A stretch of DNA of 64,000 nucleotides from GCA-003244245 sp050699515. Lineage in GTDB: Bacteria > Actinomycetota > Actinomycetes > Mycobacteriales > Pseudonocardiaceae. The notes below the pieces were generated by a model that saw only the letters and a list, made by a program, of their open reading frames with translations, did not search any database and was not told the origin of the DNA. Within the stretch, counting starts at the first letter, position 1; each line of letters opens with the position of its first letter. The stretch covers positions 1 through 64,000 of the forward strand of contig JBOHFF010000101.1 in NCBI GenBank assembly GCA_050699515.1, written 5' to 3'. Shown here piece by piece: positions 24,326 to 32,487 of this stretch. A program made the translations under genes and the position numbers.

Positions 24326-24366
24326 CGAATATCTCAAAGCGTCAGCGATGTCAAGCAACATGTCAA
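24326..24366 (-). promoter_or_regulatory. Promoter of the three-gene cassette, with a duplicated TTGACA
   Basis: On the minus strand, TTGACA (24354-24349), 17 bases, then TATTCG (24331-24326) form a good vegetative promoter. A second TTGACA lies exactly 12 bases further upstream (24366-24361), giving a direct repeat TTGACATSKYTG that could be an operator for the XRE protein. The predicted start, about 24319, leaves a 32-base leader to the GTG. Confidence 0.6.
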
Positions 24367-24403
24367 GAGCCAATGCCACTTAGCTAAGGATGACAGAGTG
24401 GCT

Positions 24404-24470
24404 CATGATCACCGTTTTGGTGTCGAAAGTGACAAAATGTGTCGAATTCGGCACCAAAACGGTGATCATG
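24404..24470. repeat. 67-bp element with perfect 19-bp inverted arms
   Basis: CATGATCACCGTTTTGGTG (24404-24422) and its exact complement (24452-24470) flank a 29-base AT-rich centre that also carries TCGAA in both orientations. It is too long and perfect for a simple terminator and its composition differs from the surroundings. It sits between the promoter of the cassette and the truncated flavoprotein gene, at a synteny break. Confidence 0.8.
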
Positions 24471-24503
24471 AACGGTTCGGCGGCCCTAACTTGGTGATAT
24501 TGA

Positions 24504-24884
24504 CTCAAGACCCAAACCGGCGCTCCTGTGCGATCGGAGTACAAACAGCCTGGCACGCCGGATATCTTGCCACCAGCGGACGCCATGGTGGTCGGCGGGG
24601 CCAGCTTCAACACTATCAACAAATGGGCCGCCGGGATCTCCGACACTCTGGCGCTGGGACTGCTGACCGAGGGTATCGGGCTCGGCCTGCCGCTGGCGGC
24701 GCTACCATTCCTGAACACAGCTTTGGCCGCGCATCCAGCCTTCAGTCGGAGCGTGAAAGAATTGCGCGAGGCGGGCGTGAAGATTCTACTCGGACCGGAC
24801 TGTTACGAACCGTGTGCGCCGCACCAAGGCTCGAAATACCTGGACAGATACCCATGGTATGCCGTCTTGGCCGCCGTAGCATAA
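24504..24884 (+). pseudogene. Flavoprotein (phosphopantothenoylcysteine-decarboxylase-like) gene lacking its 5' half
   Basis: The readable frame gives LKTQTGAPVRSEYKQPGTPD and then ILPPADAMVVGGASFNTINK, WAAGISDTLALGLLTE and HPAFSRSVKELREAGVKILL, ending at a normal-looking C-terminus. These blocks are the C-terminal two thirds of the HFCD/PPCDC-type flavoprotein fold. The N-terminal flavin-binding part is absent, and family-like sequence starts right after a stop codon, before any start. GTG at 24528 could still give a 118-aa product. The 67-bp inverted repeat lies where the missing half should be. Confidence 0.6.
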
Positions 24885-24895
24885 ATCCGGGTGGT

Positions 24896-24923
24896 GGGGC
24901 CGAGCCGGTACCTCGGGCCCCGC
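24896..24923. repeat. 28-bp hairpin repeat, copy 1
   Basis: GGGGCCGAGCCGGTACCTCG followed by GGCCCCGC folds as GGGG(C)CGAG paired with CTCG(G)GCCCC around CCGGTAC. Copy 2 lies 935 bases to the right with one base changed. CTCGACAGGC follows both copies within a few bases. Confidence 0.7.
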
Positions 24924-25079
24924 CTCGACAGGCGCCACACCATGATCGACAAAACAGGCAGCGAGATCAACTAGCCACGCCGAAGACCTGATCGGTTACT
25001 TTAGAAGTATGGGGACGAATCGGATAGTTGTGCAGTAAGATCAGGCGAGGCGCCTCACACAGAACTCACAGGAGGAATC

Positions 25080-25235
25080 GTGATCGTTCTTGGTGTTGTT
25101 CTGCTCGTAGTTGGGTACTTGCTCGCTATCCCGATCTTGTGGACCCTGGGGATCATCCTGGTGGTAGTCGGGGTGATCCTTGTACTGCTCGGGTCCGCCG
25201 GGCGTGCCGTCGGCGGCCGACGGCACTATTGGTGA
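25080..25235 (+). CDS. Small hydrophobic membrane protein (DUF6131-like), 51 aa
   Basis: GTG start with AGGAGGAATC immediately upstream, an excellent ribosome-binding site. The product, MIVLGVVLLVVGYLLAIPIL then WTLGIILVVVGVILVLLGSA, is a two-helix hairpin ending in GRAVGGRRHYW. Small proteins of this type, named DUF6131, are widespread in actinobacteria and of unknown function. It is convergent with the STAS gene. Confidence 0.75.
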   Translation: MIVLGVVLLVVGYLLAIPILWTLGIILVVVGVILVLLGSAGRAVGGRRHYW

Positions 25236-25291
25236 CGGTCGCCGTCCTGCCGTCGAGCACGGACATCCGGTCCGACCTCGACCGGGTGTCC

Positions 25292-25702
25292 TTATTGCTG
25301 GTGGTGTGCGTCCGTGGGGGTGGGGCACGCCCTGACGGCTGTCGCGATGTCGGCGTAGAGATCGAACACTTGGTCGAGTCCGGTGGTTTCCAGGACGTGG
25401 CTGACCGCATGGTTGTCCTCGACGACAAGGGCCAAGTGGCGACTGGCGGCTTCCTGTGCGGCAAGGATCTCGACGAGGATGTTGAGCCCGATCGAAGCCA
25501 GGAAGCGAACAGCTGACAAGTTGATCACGAGATGGGAGGGCACGTCGTTGATCGTGTTCAGCTTCTCCCGCAGGGTAGGTCCGGTGAGTACGTCGACCTC
25601 ACCGACCACCACGCACAGGATCGTGCCCGGCGAGACTTCGCTCACCGTGACGTCGAGTAGCTCCTCCGTCGTGACTCGGCTGGTGTCACAGGACTCGTGC
25701 AT
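25292..25702 (-). CDS. STAS-domain anti-sigma factor antagonist
   Basis: 136 aa from an ATG with GGGGGAAGC upstream; an in-frame start 63 bases earlier is possible. The STAS fold is visible: TILCVVVGEVDVLTGPTLREK, HLVINLSAVRFLASIGLNIL and ALVVEDNHAVSHVLETTGLD. The phosphorylatable Ser sits in FLASIGL, where Bacillus SpoIIAA-type proteins have DSxGL. It probably binds an anti-sigma kinase coded elsewhere, since none is next to it. A role in general stress or osmotic response is typical but not shown. Confidence 0.85.
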   Translation of the reverse strand: MHESCDTSRVTTEELLDVTVSEVSPGTILCVVVGEVDVLTGPTLREKLNTINDVPSHLVINLSAVRFLASIGLNILVEILAAQEAASRHLALVVEDNHAVSHVLETTGLDQVFDLYADIATAVRACPTPTDAHHQQ

Positions 25703-25830
25703 CGCTTCCCCCAGCTCTATAGGTAGGCGGTCCAGCAGCGTTGCAACCAGGAAACCGGCAGTCACGTTGCGTTCGTGAATTTAGCAGCAGCCTATCCTCC
25801 CTCGTCCTGGCCGCATTAAGGGCGAGCGAC

Positions 25831-25858
25831 GGGGCCGAGCCGGTACCTCGGACCCCGC
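25831..25858. repeat. 28-bp hairpin repeat, copy 2
   Basis: 27 of 28 bases identical to the copy at 24896 (G to A in the second stem, giving a bulge). CTCGACAGGC follows at 25867-25876, two bases before the start codon of the RCK-channel gene, so this copy lies in that gene's leader. Confidence 0.7.
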
Positions 25859-25877
25859 ACCGTAGTCTCGACAGGCT

Positions 25878-27584
25878 ATGACGAGGGATGGCGACCAGCT
25901 GCGGCGGAGTCCGCACCTGGTCGTGTGCGGTGACAACCCGCTGGCCTATCGCCTGGTCGAGGAGCTCGTCACGCAAATCGGTGACGAGGTGACCGTGATC
26001 CTGCCGTCGACGGAACGGAACTACGGACCCCGGATCGCGTTGCTACCGAGAGTACGGGTGGTCGAGGCGCCCGAGTTGAACGACGGTGCCTTCCGTGCAG
26101 CGCGAGTGGATCAGGCTAGTGCGGTTGCCTTGGTCAGCCAGGACGACGTCGGCAACATTCATGCCGCACTTCGGATCCGGGAGCTCAACGGTGACCTGCG
26201 GTTGGTGATCCATTTTCTCAACATGAACCTCGGTGAGCGCATCCGGACACTGTTCCCTGACTGCGCCGTGCTGTCCGACGCTGACACCGCGGCCCCGTCC
26301 TTTGTCGCTGGGGCGCTGAGCGAGCTAGCACCCAGCTACGTGCGGCTGGCAGACCGGACACTCTATGTTGCGCGACGGTGCGACGTGGCTGCGGATCGTC
26401 TGATCTGCGCGCTCGCCGACACCAGCGTGCCGGGGCATCCCGAACTGTTACCCACCGACCAGGATCAGGCCGATCTCGTGCTCGCCGAGGGTCAAGCCGC
26501 CTTCGGCGACACCGCCACTCATCGCCGACGACTCAACCTGCCGCGTGCTCTGTGGTCGCGTATCAAGGTGTGGTTCAACCGCAAGCTGGCCATCGCCACT
26601 GTCGGATTGTTCGCCCTGCTAGGGCTCGGTACGGTCCTGTTCGCCAGCGTGGGCGGCTTCTCGTGGTCCGGCGCTCTGTATCTCACCCTCCTGAACGCCG
26701 CTGGGGCCGCCCAGCCCGACACCGAGCTCAGCACTATCAACAAGATCACCCAAACGATGGTCACGATTGTGGGGATCTCGATCATCCCGGTGGTCACCGC
26801 GACGGTGGTCGATGCCGTCGTGAGCCCTCGCCTGGACACCGCGCTGGGTAGACTTCGCCCCATCGCCGGCCACGTGATCGTCGTCGGGCTGGGCAACGTC
26901 GGCGCCCGCGTAGTGGCGCAGTTGCATGACTTGGGCGTTGCGGTGGTGTGCGTAGACAGCGACGAGCACGCCCGCGGTGTGCCGCTCGCGAGGCAGATCG
27001 GCGCGCCGATCGTGTTCGGCGACGCCAGCCGGGAGGCCACCCTGCGCGCCGCGTATCTCGGTACCTGCCGCGCTCTGGTCGCCGTCACCGACAACGACGT
27101 CACCAACCTGGAAGTGGCCCTGCAGGGCCGCGCGATGAGCCAGGATCTCCGCGTAGTGCTGCGTTTGTTCGACAGCGACCTCGCCGAACGGGTCCAGCGC
27201 AACTTCGATATCACCATCTCCCAGAGCGTGCCCAACCTTGCCGCGCCGGCCTTCGCTGCCGCTATGCTGCGTCGCGAGGTCCTGGGCACCATTTCTGTCG
27301 GACGCATGGTTGCGCTGATCGCCGAGGTGCCCGTCCAGGCAGGCTCCCAACTTGACGGCCTGGCCAGCCATGCCGTCAACGCACCACGCCAGGTGCAAGT
27401 GATCGCGATCCAACCGCACGCGACGGACACCCTCGAGCTACCAGCGCCCTCAGAGCACCTTCTCACCAGCGGTGATCGACTGATCATCCTGGCCACCCGC
27501 GCGGGCCTCGGGCGGGTCCTGATCCACAGCGTCGCGACAGAGCTCTGGCGTCAACTCGACGAGGCCGGGGCTGCCCCTGACTAG
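25878..27584 (+). CDS. Membrane protein with two TrkA-N/RCK NAD-binding domains around an ion-channel-like core
   Basis: 568 aa. First RCK-like domain (about 12-150) has a degenerate nucleotide loop, VVCGDNPLAYRLVEEL. Two transmembrane helices (236-256 and about 292-313) flank a pore-like re-entrant segment, ALYLTLLNAAGAAQPD, without the TVGYG potassium filter. The second RCK domain (from 331) has an intact loop, VIVVGLGNVGARVVAQL, and FGDASREATLRAA. Two-TM channels with RCK domains on both sides occur in actinobacteria. The missing filter argues against a normal potassium channel. Its leader contains hairpin repeat copy 2. Confidence 0.82.
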   Translation: MTRDGDQLRRSPHLVVCGDNPLAYRLVEELVTQIGDEVTVILPSTERNYGPRIALLPRVRVVEAPELNDGAFRAARVDQASAVALVSQDDVGNIHAALRIRELNGDLRLVIHFLNMNLGERIRTLFPDCAVLSDADTAAPSFVAGALSELAPSYVRLADRTLYVARRCDVAADRLICALADTSVPGHPELLPTDQDQADLVLAEGQAAFGDTATHRRRLNLPRALWSRIKVWFNRKLAIATVGLFALLGLGTVLFASVGGFSWSGALYLTLLNAAGAAQPDTELSTINKITQTMVTIVGISIIPVVTATVVDAVVSPRLDTALGRLRPIAGHVIVVGLGNVGARVVAQLHDLGVAVVCVDSDEHARGVPLARQIGAPIVFGDASREATLRAAYLGTCRALVAVTDNDVTNLEVALQGRAMSQDLRVVLRLFDSDLAERVQRNFDITISQSVPNLAAPAFAAAMLRREVLGTISVGRMVALIAEVPVQAGSQLDGLASHAVNAPRQVQVIAIQPHATDTLELPAPSEHLLTSGDRLIILATRAGLGRVLIHSVATELWRQLDEAGAAPD

Positions 27585-27588
27585 AGTG

Positions 27589-27613
27589 CCCCGGTCCGAT
27601 CCGACCACCGGGG
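27589..27613 (+). terminator. Weak stem-loop after the channel gene
   Basis: CCCCGGT and ACCGGGG (7 bp, perfect) enclose an 11-base loop, starting five bases after the stop codon. It is plausible as a terminator but short. Confidence 0.45.
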
Positions 27614-27670
27614 TAACGGGATACTCGCGCCACCCGGCGACCTGATGCCGGTTGCCTCGTTGAGCTGGAG

Positions 27671-30328
27671 GTGGACATCCCGGTGGCGCCGCCCGACTTG
27701 CCCTCCGTTGGACATTCGCAACTTGATTGCGTGCGAGCGCTGTTGACCGACGGGTCATGCTCGGTTCTCTCCCTGGATGTCTTCGACACGGCGCTGTGGC
27801 GCCGCGTGCCGCGGCCCACGGACGTATTCGCCATGTTGGCGTCTCGACTCCGGTCCCAGGGTCGTTGCCCATCGTGGGTCACCGATGCATCGTTTCGCCA
27901 GATGCGGATCGCGGCGGAGCAGGATGCGCGGGCTCGTCGTGGGTCTTTGGGCGGCGAAGTCTCTCTGTTCGACATCTGGCGCGCGATGCCACTGTCGTTG
28001 TTCGCCCCCGCAGTCCTCGAAGAGCTCGTGGAGGCTGAGGTCGACCTCGAACGCCGCCTCACCGTCGTCGATCTAGATATCGCGAACATCGCCGGGTTGG
28101 CCAGGAAGAACGACATTCCGGTCATCCTGGTGTCAGATACCTACTTCACCGAGGATCAGCTCTCCTACTTGTTGGACCGGCCCCAGCTCGAATTCTTACA
28201 CGGTGCACGCGTGTTCCGTTCGCACCAGCACGGTGTCGATAAGGCGTCCGGCCTGTGGCCGATCGTGCTCAACGATCTTGCGCTGAGTCCCGAGCAGCTG
28301 GTGCACATCGGGGACAACGAGGTCGCCGATCGTACCGTCCCGGCGGAACTGGGTATCCGCACTGTCCATTACCGGCGAATCGACGATGACTTCGCTCGCG
28401 TCCTGGAGCGCGAGCAGGAATGCTTGGATTCCTTCGGCCCCTTCGGCGCTCGTGTCGATGCCGTCAGCGGTGACTTCGGGCTCACCAGCCTGCGCGCCAG
28501 GACCCTCCAGTCCAGCGCGCGAACCACCAGTTCCACTATCGATATGGCATGGCGCTACGGTGCATCGGTGTTAGGCCCGGTACTGACCGGGTTCGCCGAA
28601 TGGGTGGCTCGCCGGGCGCACACCTGCGGGACTCCGGTGGTGTGGTGCCCGATGCGTGAGGGGACGTTACTGGCCCGGCTCATCAGCGATGCGGCACAAG
28701 CGCGCGGATTGGCGGTGGAAGCCAAGCCGATTTGGCTTTCGCGGCAAGTGACCTCGCTCGCCGCGATCGACCGCGTCGACCAGGAATCGATCTCCGGATT
28801 CGTTCGACGCAGCTACCGTCCGACTGTTCGGCACATCCTCGGACTGCTGCGACTGCGCCCGGGTGACGTGCCCTGCCTCGCCGACCGGCTCGACACCCTT
28901 CTCGATCAGGAGGAGATCGTCGACCGGGTCAGTCTTGCGCTGACCGAGACTCCGCACCTGAGAAACCGGCTGGCGGTCACGATCACCGGGGCCCGTGAGC
29001 GGCTTCTGACTGCTCTACGGAACAGCGGGGCGATGGACTGCACCGAGCTGACATTAGTCGATCTGGGATGGGGCGGGACGATTCAGTTACAGCTCGCGCG
29101 CGCCCTGCGCATCGCTCGAACCGGTATCGCACCGTCAGGGCTCTACCTGGCACTGGACGAGCGGTCGACTCGGCTCTATCAAGCGGGATTGCGGGCCGAG
29201 GGCTACCTCGGTCAGTCCGGACATCCCAGCGTTGTCGTCGCGGCGTGCTCGCGCAGTCCTGAGGTCATCGAGCAGTGCGTGAACGCGGTGTGCGGCTCGC
29301 TCCTGGATTTCGCCGAGGACGGCTCTCCGGTGCTGGGACCCAGCAGCGGCGCCCCCTCGCAAGACGTGGAGCGCCAGGCGGTCCAGGAGGGCGTCTCGGC
29401 GTTTCAGCGGCACTGGAATCGTTACGTCGTGGAATCCGGGGGTGATTGGCCCGACCTCACCGGTTCAGCTCATGACCGGCTGGCCAACATCCTCACTTCC
29501 GCGCTGAGGTCTCCGACACCCGAGGAAGCCGCGTTATTCGGTAATTGGCAGCATGAGGACAATTTCGGTTCAGTGGTTGTCACCCGAATCATTCCCGACG
29601 ACCTCATTTCAGCAATCCCCTACCTGTCACCCAACGATCTCGATGACCTTCACATGCGTGACGCTTTCTGGCCGGCGCTGCTCGCCGCCTCCGACCTTCA
29701 CCTGGGCGCGGCGGCGCATGCACTCACCACGGGGAAGGTCGACCCGAGGATGTTCGACCCCTCGGGTGACCCGTTCGAGTCCAGCTTGCATGTCCGCACT
29801 GTAGACAATCAGTGGCACAAGGGGTCTCGTCGTCGCGTCAGGATCAATCACAACGGCTTGAGCTTTGCCCGAATGAGAGTGGATGTCCCAGCGGTGACCG
29901 ATGCCGCCCTGGCCATCCCCGGGCGGCCGGCGATCGTGCGGATCGATTGGATCGAGGCCATGGTGATTGCGGGCGGGCACCCGGTCCCGCAACTCCTACG
30001 CTGGGACGAGCCTGAAGATTTCGCCGGGCTGGCCTGCTCGGGATGCATCTGGTTGGGGGCCAACCTCGTCGAGTTCGCGACACCGCACTCCGCGTTGGTG
30101 CTCCCGCTGGCCGCGCGGGCCGGTTCTCCGGTCAGCTCGGCCCAGATCAGCGTCGCATTCGCCATGCTGCCGCAGTCCTTCTCACAACTCGACCCGCGGA
30201 TGCCTGCCACTCCGTGGGTCGCGCGGCTGGCGGGTCGGATACGCGCGGAATACCGGACCCGCGGTGTCGTCGGCGTCGCCAATGGAGCCGCTCGCCTGGC
30301 CGCGCGGCAGATCGCAGGCCGTCAATGA
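27671..30328 (+). CDS. Large HAD-type hydrolase-like protein (885 aa) of glycan-cluster type
   Basis: The N-terminal ~230 residues are a HAD domain: motif I SLDVFDTALWRRVPRP, motif II ILVSDTYFTEDQL, motif III/IV QLVHIGDNEVADRTVP. The following ~500 residues (with VVWCPMREGTLLARLI, IWLSRQVTSLAAID and LTLVDLGWGGTIQLQLARAL) resemble large HAD proteins found in polysaccharide-modification loci. The last ~150 residues, with LHVRTVDNQWHKGSRRRVRI, look beta-rich. It overlaps the methyltransferase gene by ATGA. The GTG start is uncertain because its GGAG sequence is adjacent. Substrate unknown. Confidence 0.72.
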   Translation: MDIPVAPPDLPSVGHSQLDCVRALLTDGSCSVLSLDVFDTALWRRVPRPTDVFAMLASRLRSQGRCPSWVTDASFRQMRIAAEQDARARRGSLGGEVSLFDIWRAMPLSLFAPAVLEELVEAEVDLERRLTVVDLDIANIAGLARKNDIPVILVSDTYFTEDQLSYLLDRPQLEFLHGARVFRSHQHGVDKASGLWPIVLNDLALSPEQLVHIGDNEVADRTVPAELGIRTVHYRRIDDDFARVLEREQECLDSFGPFGARVDAVSGDFGLTSLRARTLQSSARTTSSTIDMAWRYGASVLGPVLTGFAEWVARRAHTCGTPVVWCPMREGTLLARLISDAAQARGLAVEAKPIWLSRQVTSLAAIDRVDQESISGFVRRSYRPTVRHILGLLRLRPGDVPCLADRLDTLLDQEEIVDRVSLALTETPHLRNRLAVTITGARERLLTALRNSGAMDCTELTLVDLGWGGTIQLQLARALRIARTGIAPSGLYLALDERSTRLYQAGLRAEGYLGQSGHPSVVVAACSRSPEVIEQCVNAVCGSLLDFAEDGSPVLGPSSGAPSQDVERQAVQEGVSAFQRHWNRYVVESGGDWPDLTGSAHDRLANILTSALRSPTPEEAALFGNWQHEDNFGSVVVTRIIPDDLISAIPYLSPNDLDDLHMRDAFWPALLAASDLHLGAAAHALTTGKVDPRMFDPSGDPFESSLHVRTVDNQWHKGSRRRVRINHNGLSFARMRVDVPAVTDAALAIPGRPAIVRIDWIEAMVIAGGHPVPQLLRWDEPEDFAGLACSGCIWLGANLVEFATPHSALVLPLAARAGSPVSSAQISVAFAMLPQSFSQLDPRMPATPWVARLAGRIRAEYRTRGVVGVANGAARLAARQIAGRQ

Positions 30329-31404
30329 CGTCACTCAACGACTACCCCCGTCTCCTGGGTGACCGGGAAGACCCGCACGCCCAGGCCCGCGAAGCACGCC
30401 GACAGCCGCTCCTACTGCACTCGATGTCGATTTTTCGAGAGTTCTTCGAAATCATCTTCGTGCACCACGACATCTCCACCGTCGTCGAAGTCGGAGTGGA
30501 ATCGGGAAAGGCCAGCGGGCTGTACGCCAGTCTCGGTGCCTCGGCTGTGTACTGCGTCGAGCCGTACCCCACCGAAGAGATCCGGGCCAGCCTTGCCGCG
30601 GACGAGGCACTGCATCTCATCGAGAAACTCTCGCCCGATGCGCTCGCCGACCTGCCGGTCGCGGACCTCTACGTGCTCGACGGCGACCACAACTACGCCG
30701 TCGTTCGCCAAGAGCTCGACTGGATCCTTTCCCACGCACCGGAGGCCGTGGTGGTCATGCACGACCTGCTCTGGCCATGTGCACGGCGAGACCTCTACTA
30801 CGAACCGTCGAGTCTTCCCACCGAGGCCAAGCATCCCGCCAGCCAGGACGGACCCACCGTCTGGCACGACGATCTCACTCCGGCAGGCCTTGTCGGACTG
30901 GGTGCCTACACCACAGCTGCACATGCCGGCGGGGAGCGCAACGGTGTGCTCACCGCTGTCGAGGACGCGATCGCTCACGCCGAGGACGAACGTTGGCGAT
31001 TCGTGCTGATCCCCGCGGTATTCGGGATGGGAGTACTCATCCGAGAAACGTCCTCGGGTGCTGCTGAGCTCATGCACAGCCTCAAGCCCTACGGCCAGTC
31101 CCACCTACTGGCCGCGATGGAGAACAACCGCATCGCCCTGTATACCCGCGTCCTGCAGCTGCAATACGAGGCCGTCCCCCTCGCCGACAACGCTGACAGG
31201 CTCGCGGAAGACAAACTCACACAACGCCGCGAAATCGAACGCCTAGCAGCCGAACTCGCGAGGGCAACAGCTGAAAAACAAGCCCTGCACTGCGAGAACG
31301 CCCGACTCGCGCGACTACTCCAAGAGCACAACACCTCCCGACGGATCAGAACCACCCTGGCATCACTCCGTCGGGACGCCGCTACGTACCTTCGGCTCAG
31401 CTGA
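30325..31404 (+). CDS. Class I SAM-dependent methyltransferase with C-terminal coiled coil
   Basis: 359 aa. SAM motif I is TVVEVGVESGKASGLYASLG, with CVEPYPTEEIRAS as the acidic loop after strand 2 and LYVLDGDHNYAVVRQELDWI as the motif-III-like strand, a pattern of the Methyltransf_24/CmcI-like group. VVVMHDLLWPCARRDLYYEP may be metal-binding. Residues after ~290 form a heptad-rich helix (AEDKLTQRREIERLAAELAR). Coupled to the HAD gene, so the pair probably acts together on a glycan or glycolipid. It overlaps the convergent gene by 8 bases. Confidence 0.78.
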   Translation: MTSLNDYPRLLGDREDPHAQAREARRQPLLLHSMSIFREFFEIIFVHHDISTVVEVGVESGKASGLYASLGASAVYCVEPYPTEEIRASLAADEALHLIEKLSPDALADLPVADLYVLDGDHNYAVVRQELDWILSHAPEAVVVMHDLLWPCARRDLYYEPSSLPTEAKHPASQDGPTVWHDDLTPAGLVGLGAYTTAAHAGGERNGVLTAVEDAIAHAEDERWRFVLIPAVFGMGVLIRETSSGAAELMHSLKPYGQSHLLAAMENNRIALYTRVLQLQYEAVPLADNADRLAEDKLTQRREIERLAAELARATAEKQALHCENARLARLLQEHNTSRRIRTTLASLRRDAATYLRLS

Positions 31405-32482
31405 GCCGGCTTCTCGGCTGGGTGGCGCTGATGGCGGCGGCGAGGCCTTCGATGTCCTCGACACAGCCGGTCATGGGTGCGACGGTGCTCTGGCCGATGC
31501 GGCAGGCCACCGCGATTGCCTTGATGCTGATGAAGTCGGTGATCTGGGCGCCGAAGTCGATGGGGTTGCCGTCGATGGTGATGTCGCTGACCACGAATCC
31601 GAGCTCGGGGGGGACCTCATAGACAGCGCGGACGTGGCGGCCGTCCTCGCCGCGCGTGTAGGTCCAGTACGACTTGGGATCCGAGCCGTCCGGTGTCTCC
31701 CAGCCGGCTGTGGACAGGTCGTCGAAATACAGGCCGACCGGGTCGCTCAACGCCAGGTCGGCTTTGAGACGTGCGATGCTGTTGACGACCCCGCCGATGT
31801 GTGGATCGCTGTTTCGCTGCGGAGCGCCGTACCGGGCACAATTGATCAGTTCCTGCTCTCCGGTCAATTCCTGACCGTCGATAACCCGAACGATACTGGC
31901 GGCGGCCACGAGCTCGATCTCGGCGCCGAGCGTGTTCGCTGCTTGAACCAGGTGCATGGCGCCGTTGGTGGCGCTGTTGTTCCAGATGTTGCGGGGGAGG
32001 TAGGCGCCGGAGTTGTCGAAGAGGTCCCCGTGCTGCACGGCCGGGTCGACATGCTGATGGTAGAGCTTGAGCACGGTGTCGGGCCGGGTCTGGGCCAGCA
32101 GCTCCCAGTATTCAGGCCCCTCACAGGTGAAGGTGACCCGAGTGATCTTCCCATCAGATCGTCGCGTGACGCTCCACTCGCAGTACTCATCCTGGAGATT
32201 GCGGGAGGAGTCCGCTTCGGTCCAGCGTTGGCGGTCGGAGACCGAGCTGACCTTGACCTGGCGGGGAAAGGCGATCCAACTGACATCCTGGGTGATCGCG
32301 TCGTCGGCGGTGTCAGTCTTGGTGAGGTTGTAGAACTGGGCGCGCGGGGCGTCGTTGGTATGGTCGGGGCGTCCCTCGATTGCGGCGTCGACGCTGGCTG
32401 AGATGAAAGCGCTCCACTGCTGCAGGCCTGTCTCATCCAGGTCGGTCAATCCGCCGGGCGGCCCAAATCGAGAAATGACCAT
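31397..32482 (-). CDS. Unassigned 361-aa protein, partner of the upstream 541-aa gene
   Basis: I do not recognise a family. The sequence is evenly mixed with no signal peptide or membrane helix. Conspicuous stretches are WSAFISASVDAAIEGRPDHT, EYCEWSVTRRSDGKITRVTF, GAYLPRNIWNNSATNGAMHL, NCARYGAPQRNSDPHIGG and a final IAVACRIGQSTVAPMTGC. The Trp/Cys/His content and the CEGPEYWELL segment suggest a compact enzyme rather than a scaffold, but that is a guess. It starts five bases after the 541-aa gene, so both are one operon. It is tail-to-tail with the methyltransferase gene. Confidence 0.75.
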   Translation of the reverse strand: MVISRFGPPGGLTDLDETGLQQWSAFISASVDAAIEGRPDHTNDAPRAQFYNLTKTDTADDAITQDVSWIAFPRQVKVSSVSDRQRWTEADSSRNLQDEYCEWSVTRRSDGKITRVTFTCEGPEYWELLAQTRPDTVLKLYHQHVDPAVQHGDLFDNSGAYLPRNIWNNSATNGAMHLVQAANTLGAEIELVAAASIVRVIDGQELTGEQELINCARYGAPQRNSDPHIGGVVNSIARLKADLALSDPVGLYFDDLSTAGWETPDGSDPKSYWTYTRGEDGRHVRAVYEVPPELGFVVSDITIDGNPIDFGAQITDFISIKAIAVACRIGQSTVAPMTGCVEDIEGLAAAISATQPRSRLS

Positions 32483-32487
32483 AAAAA

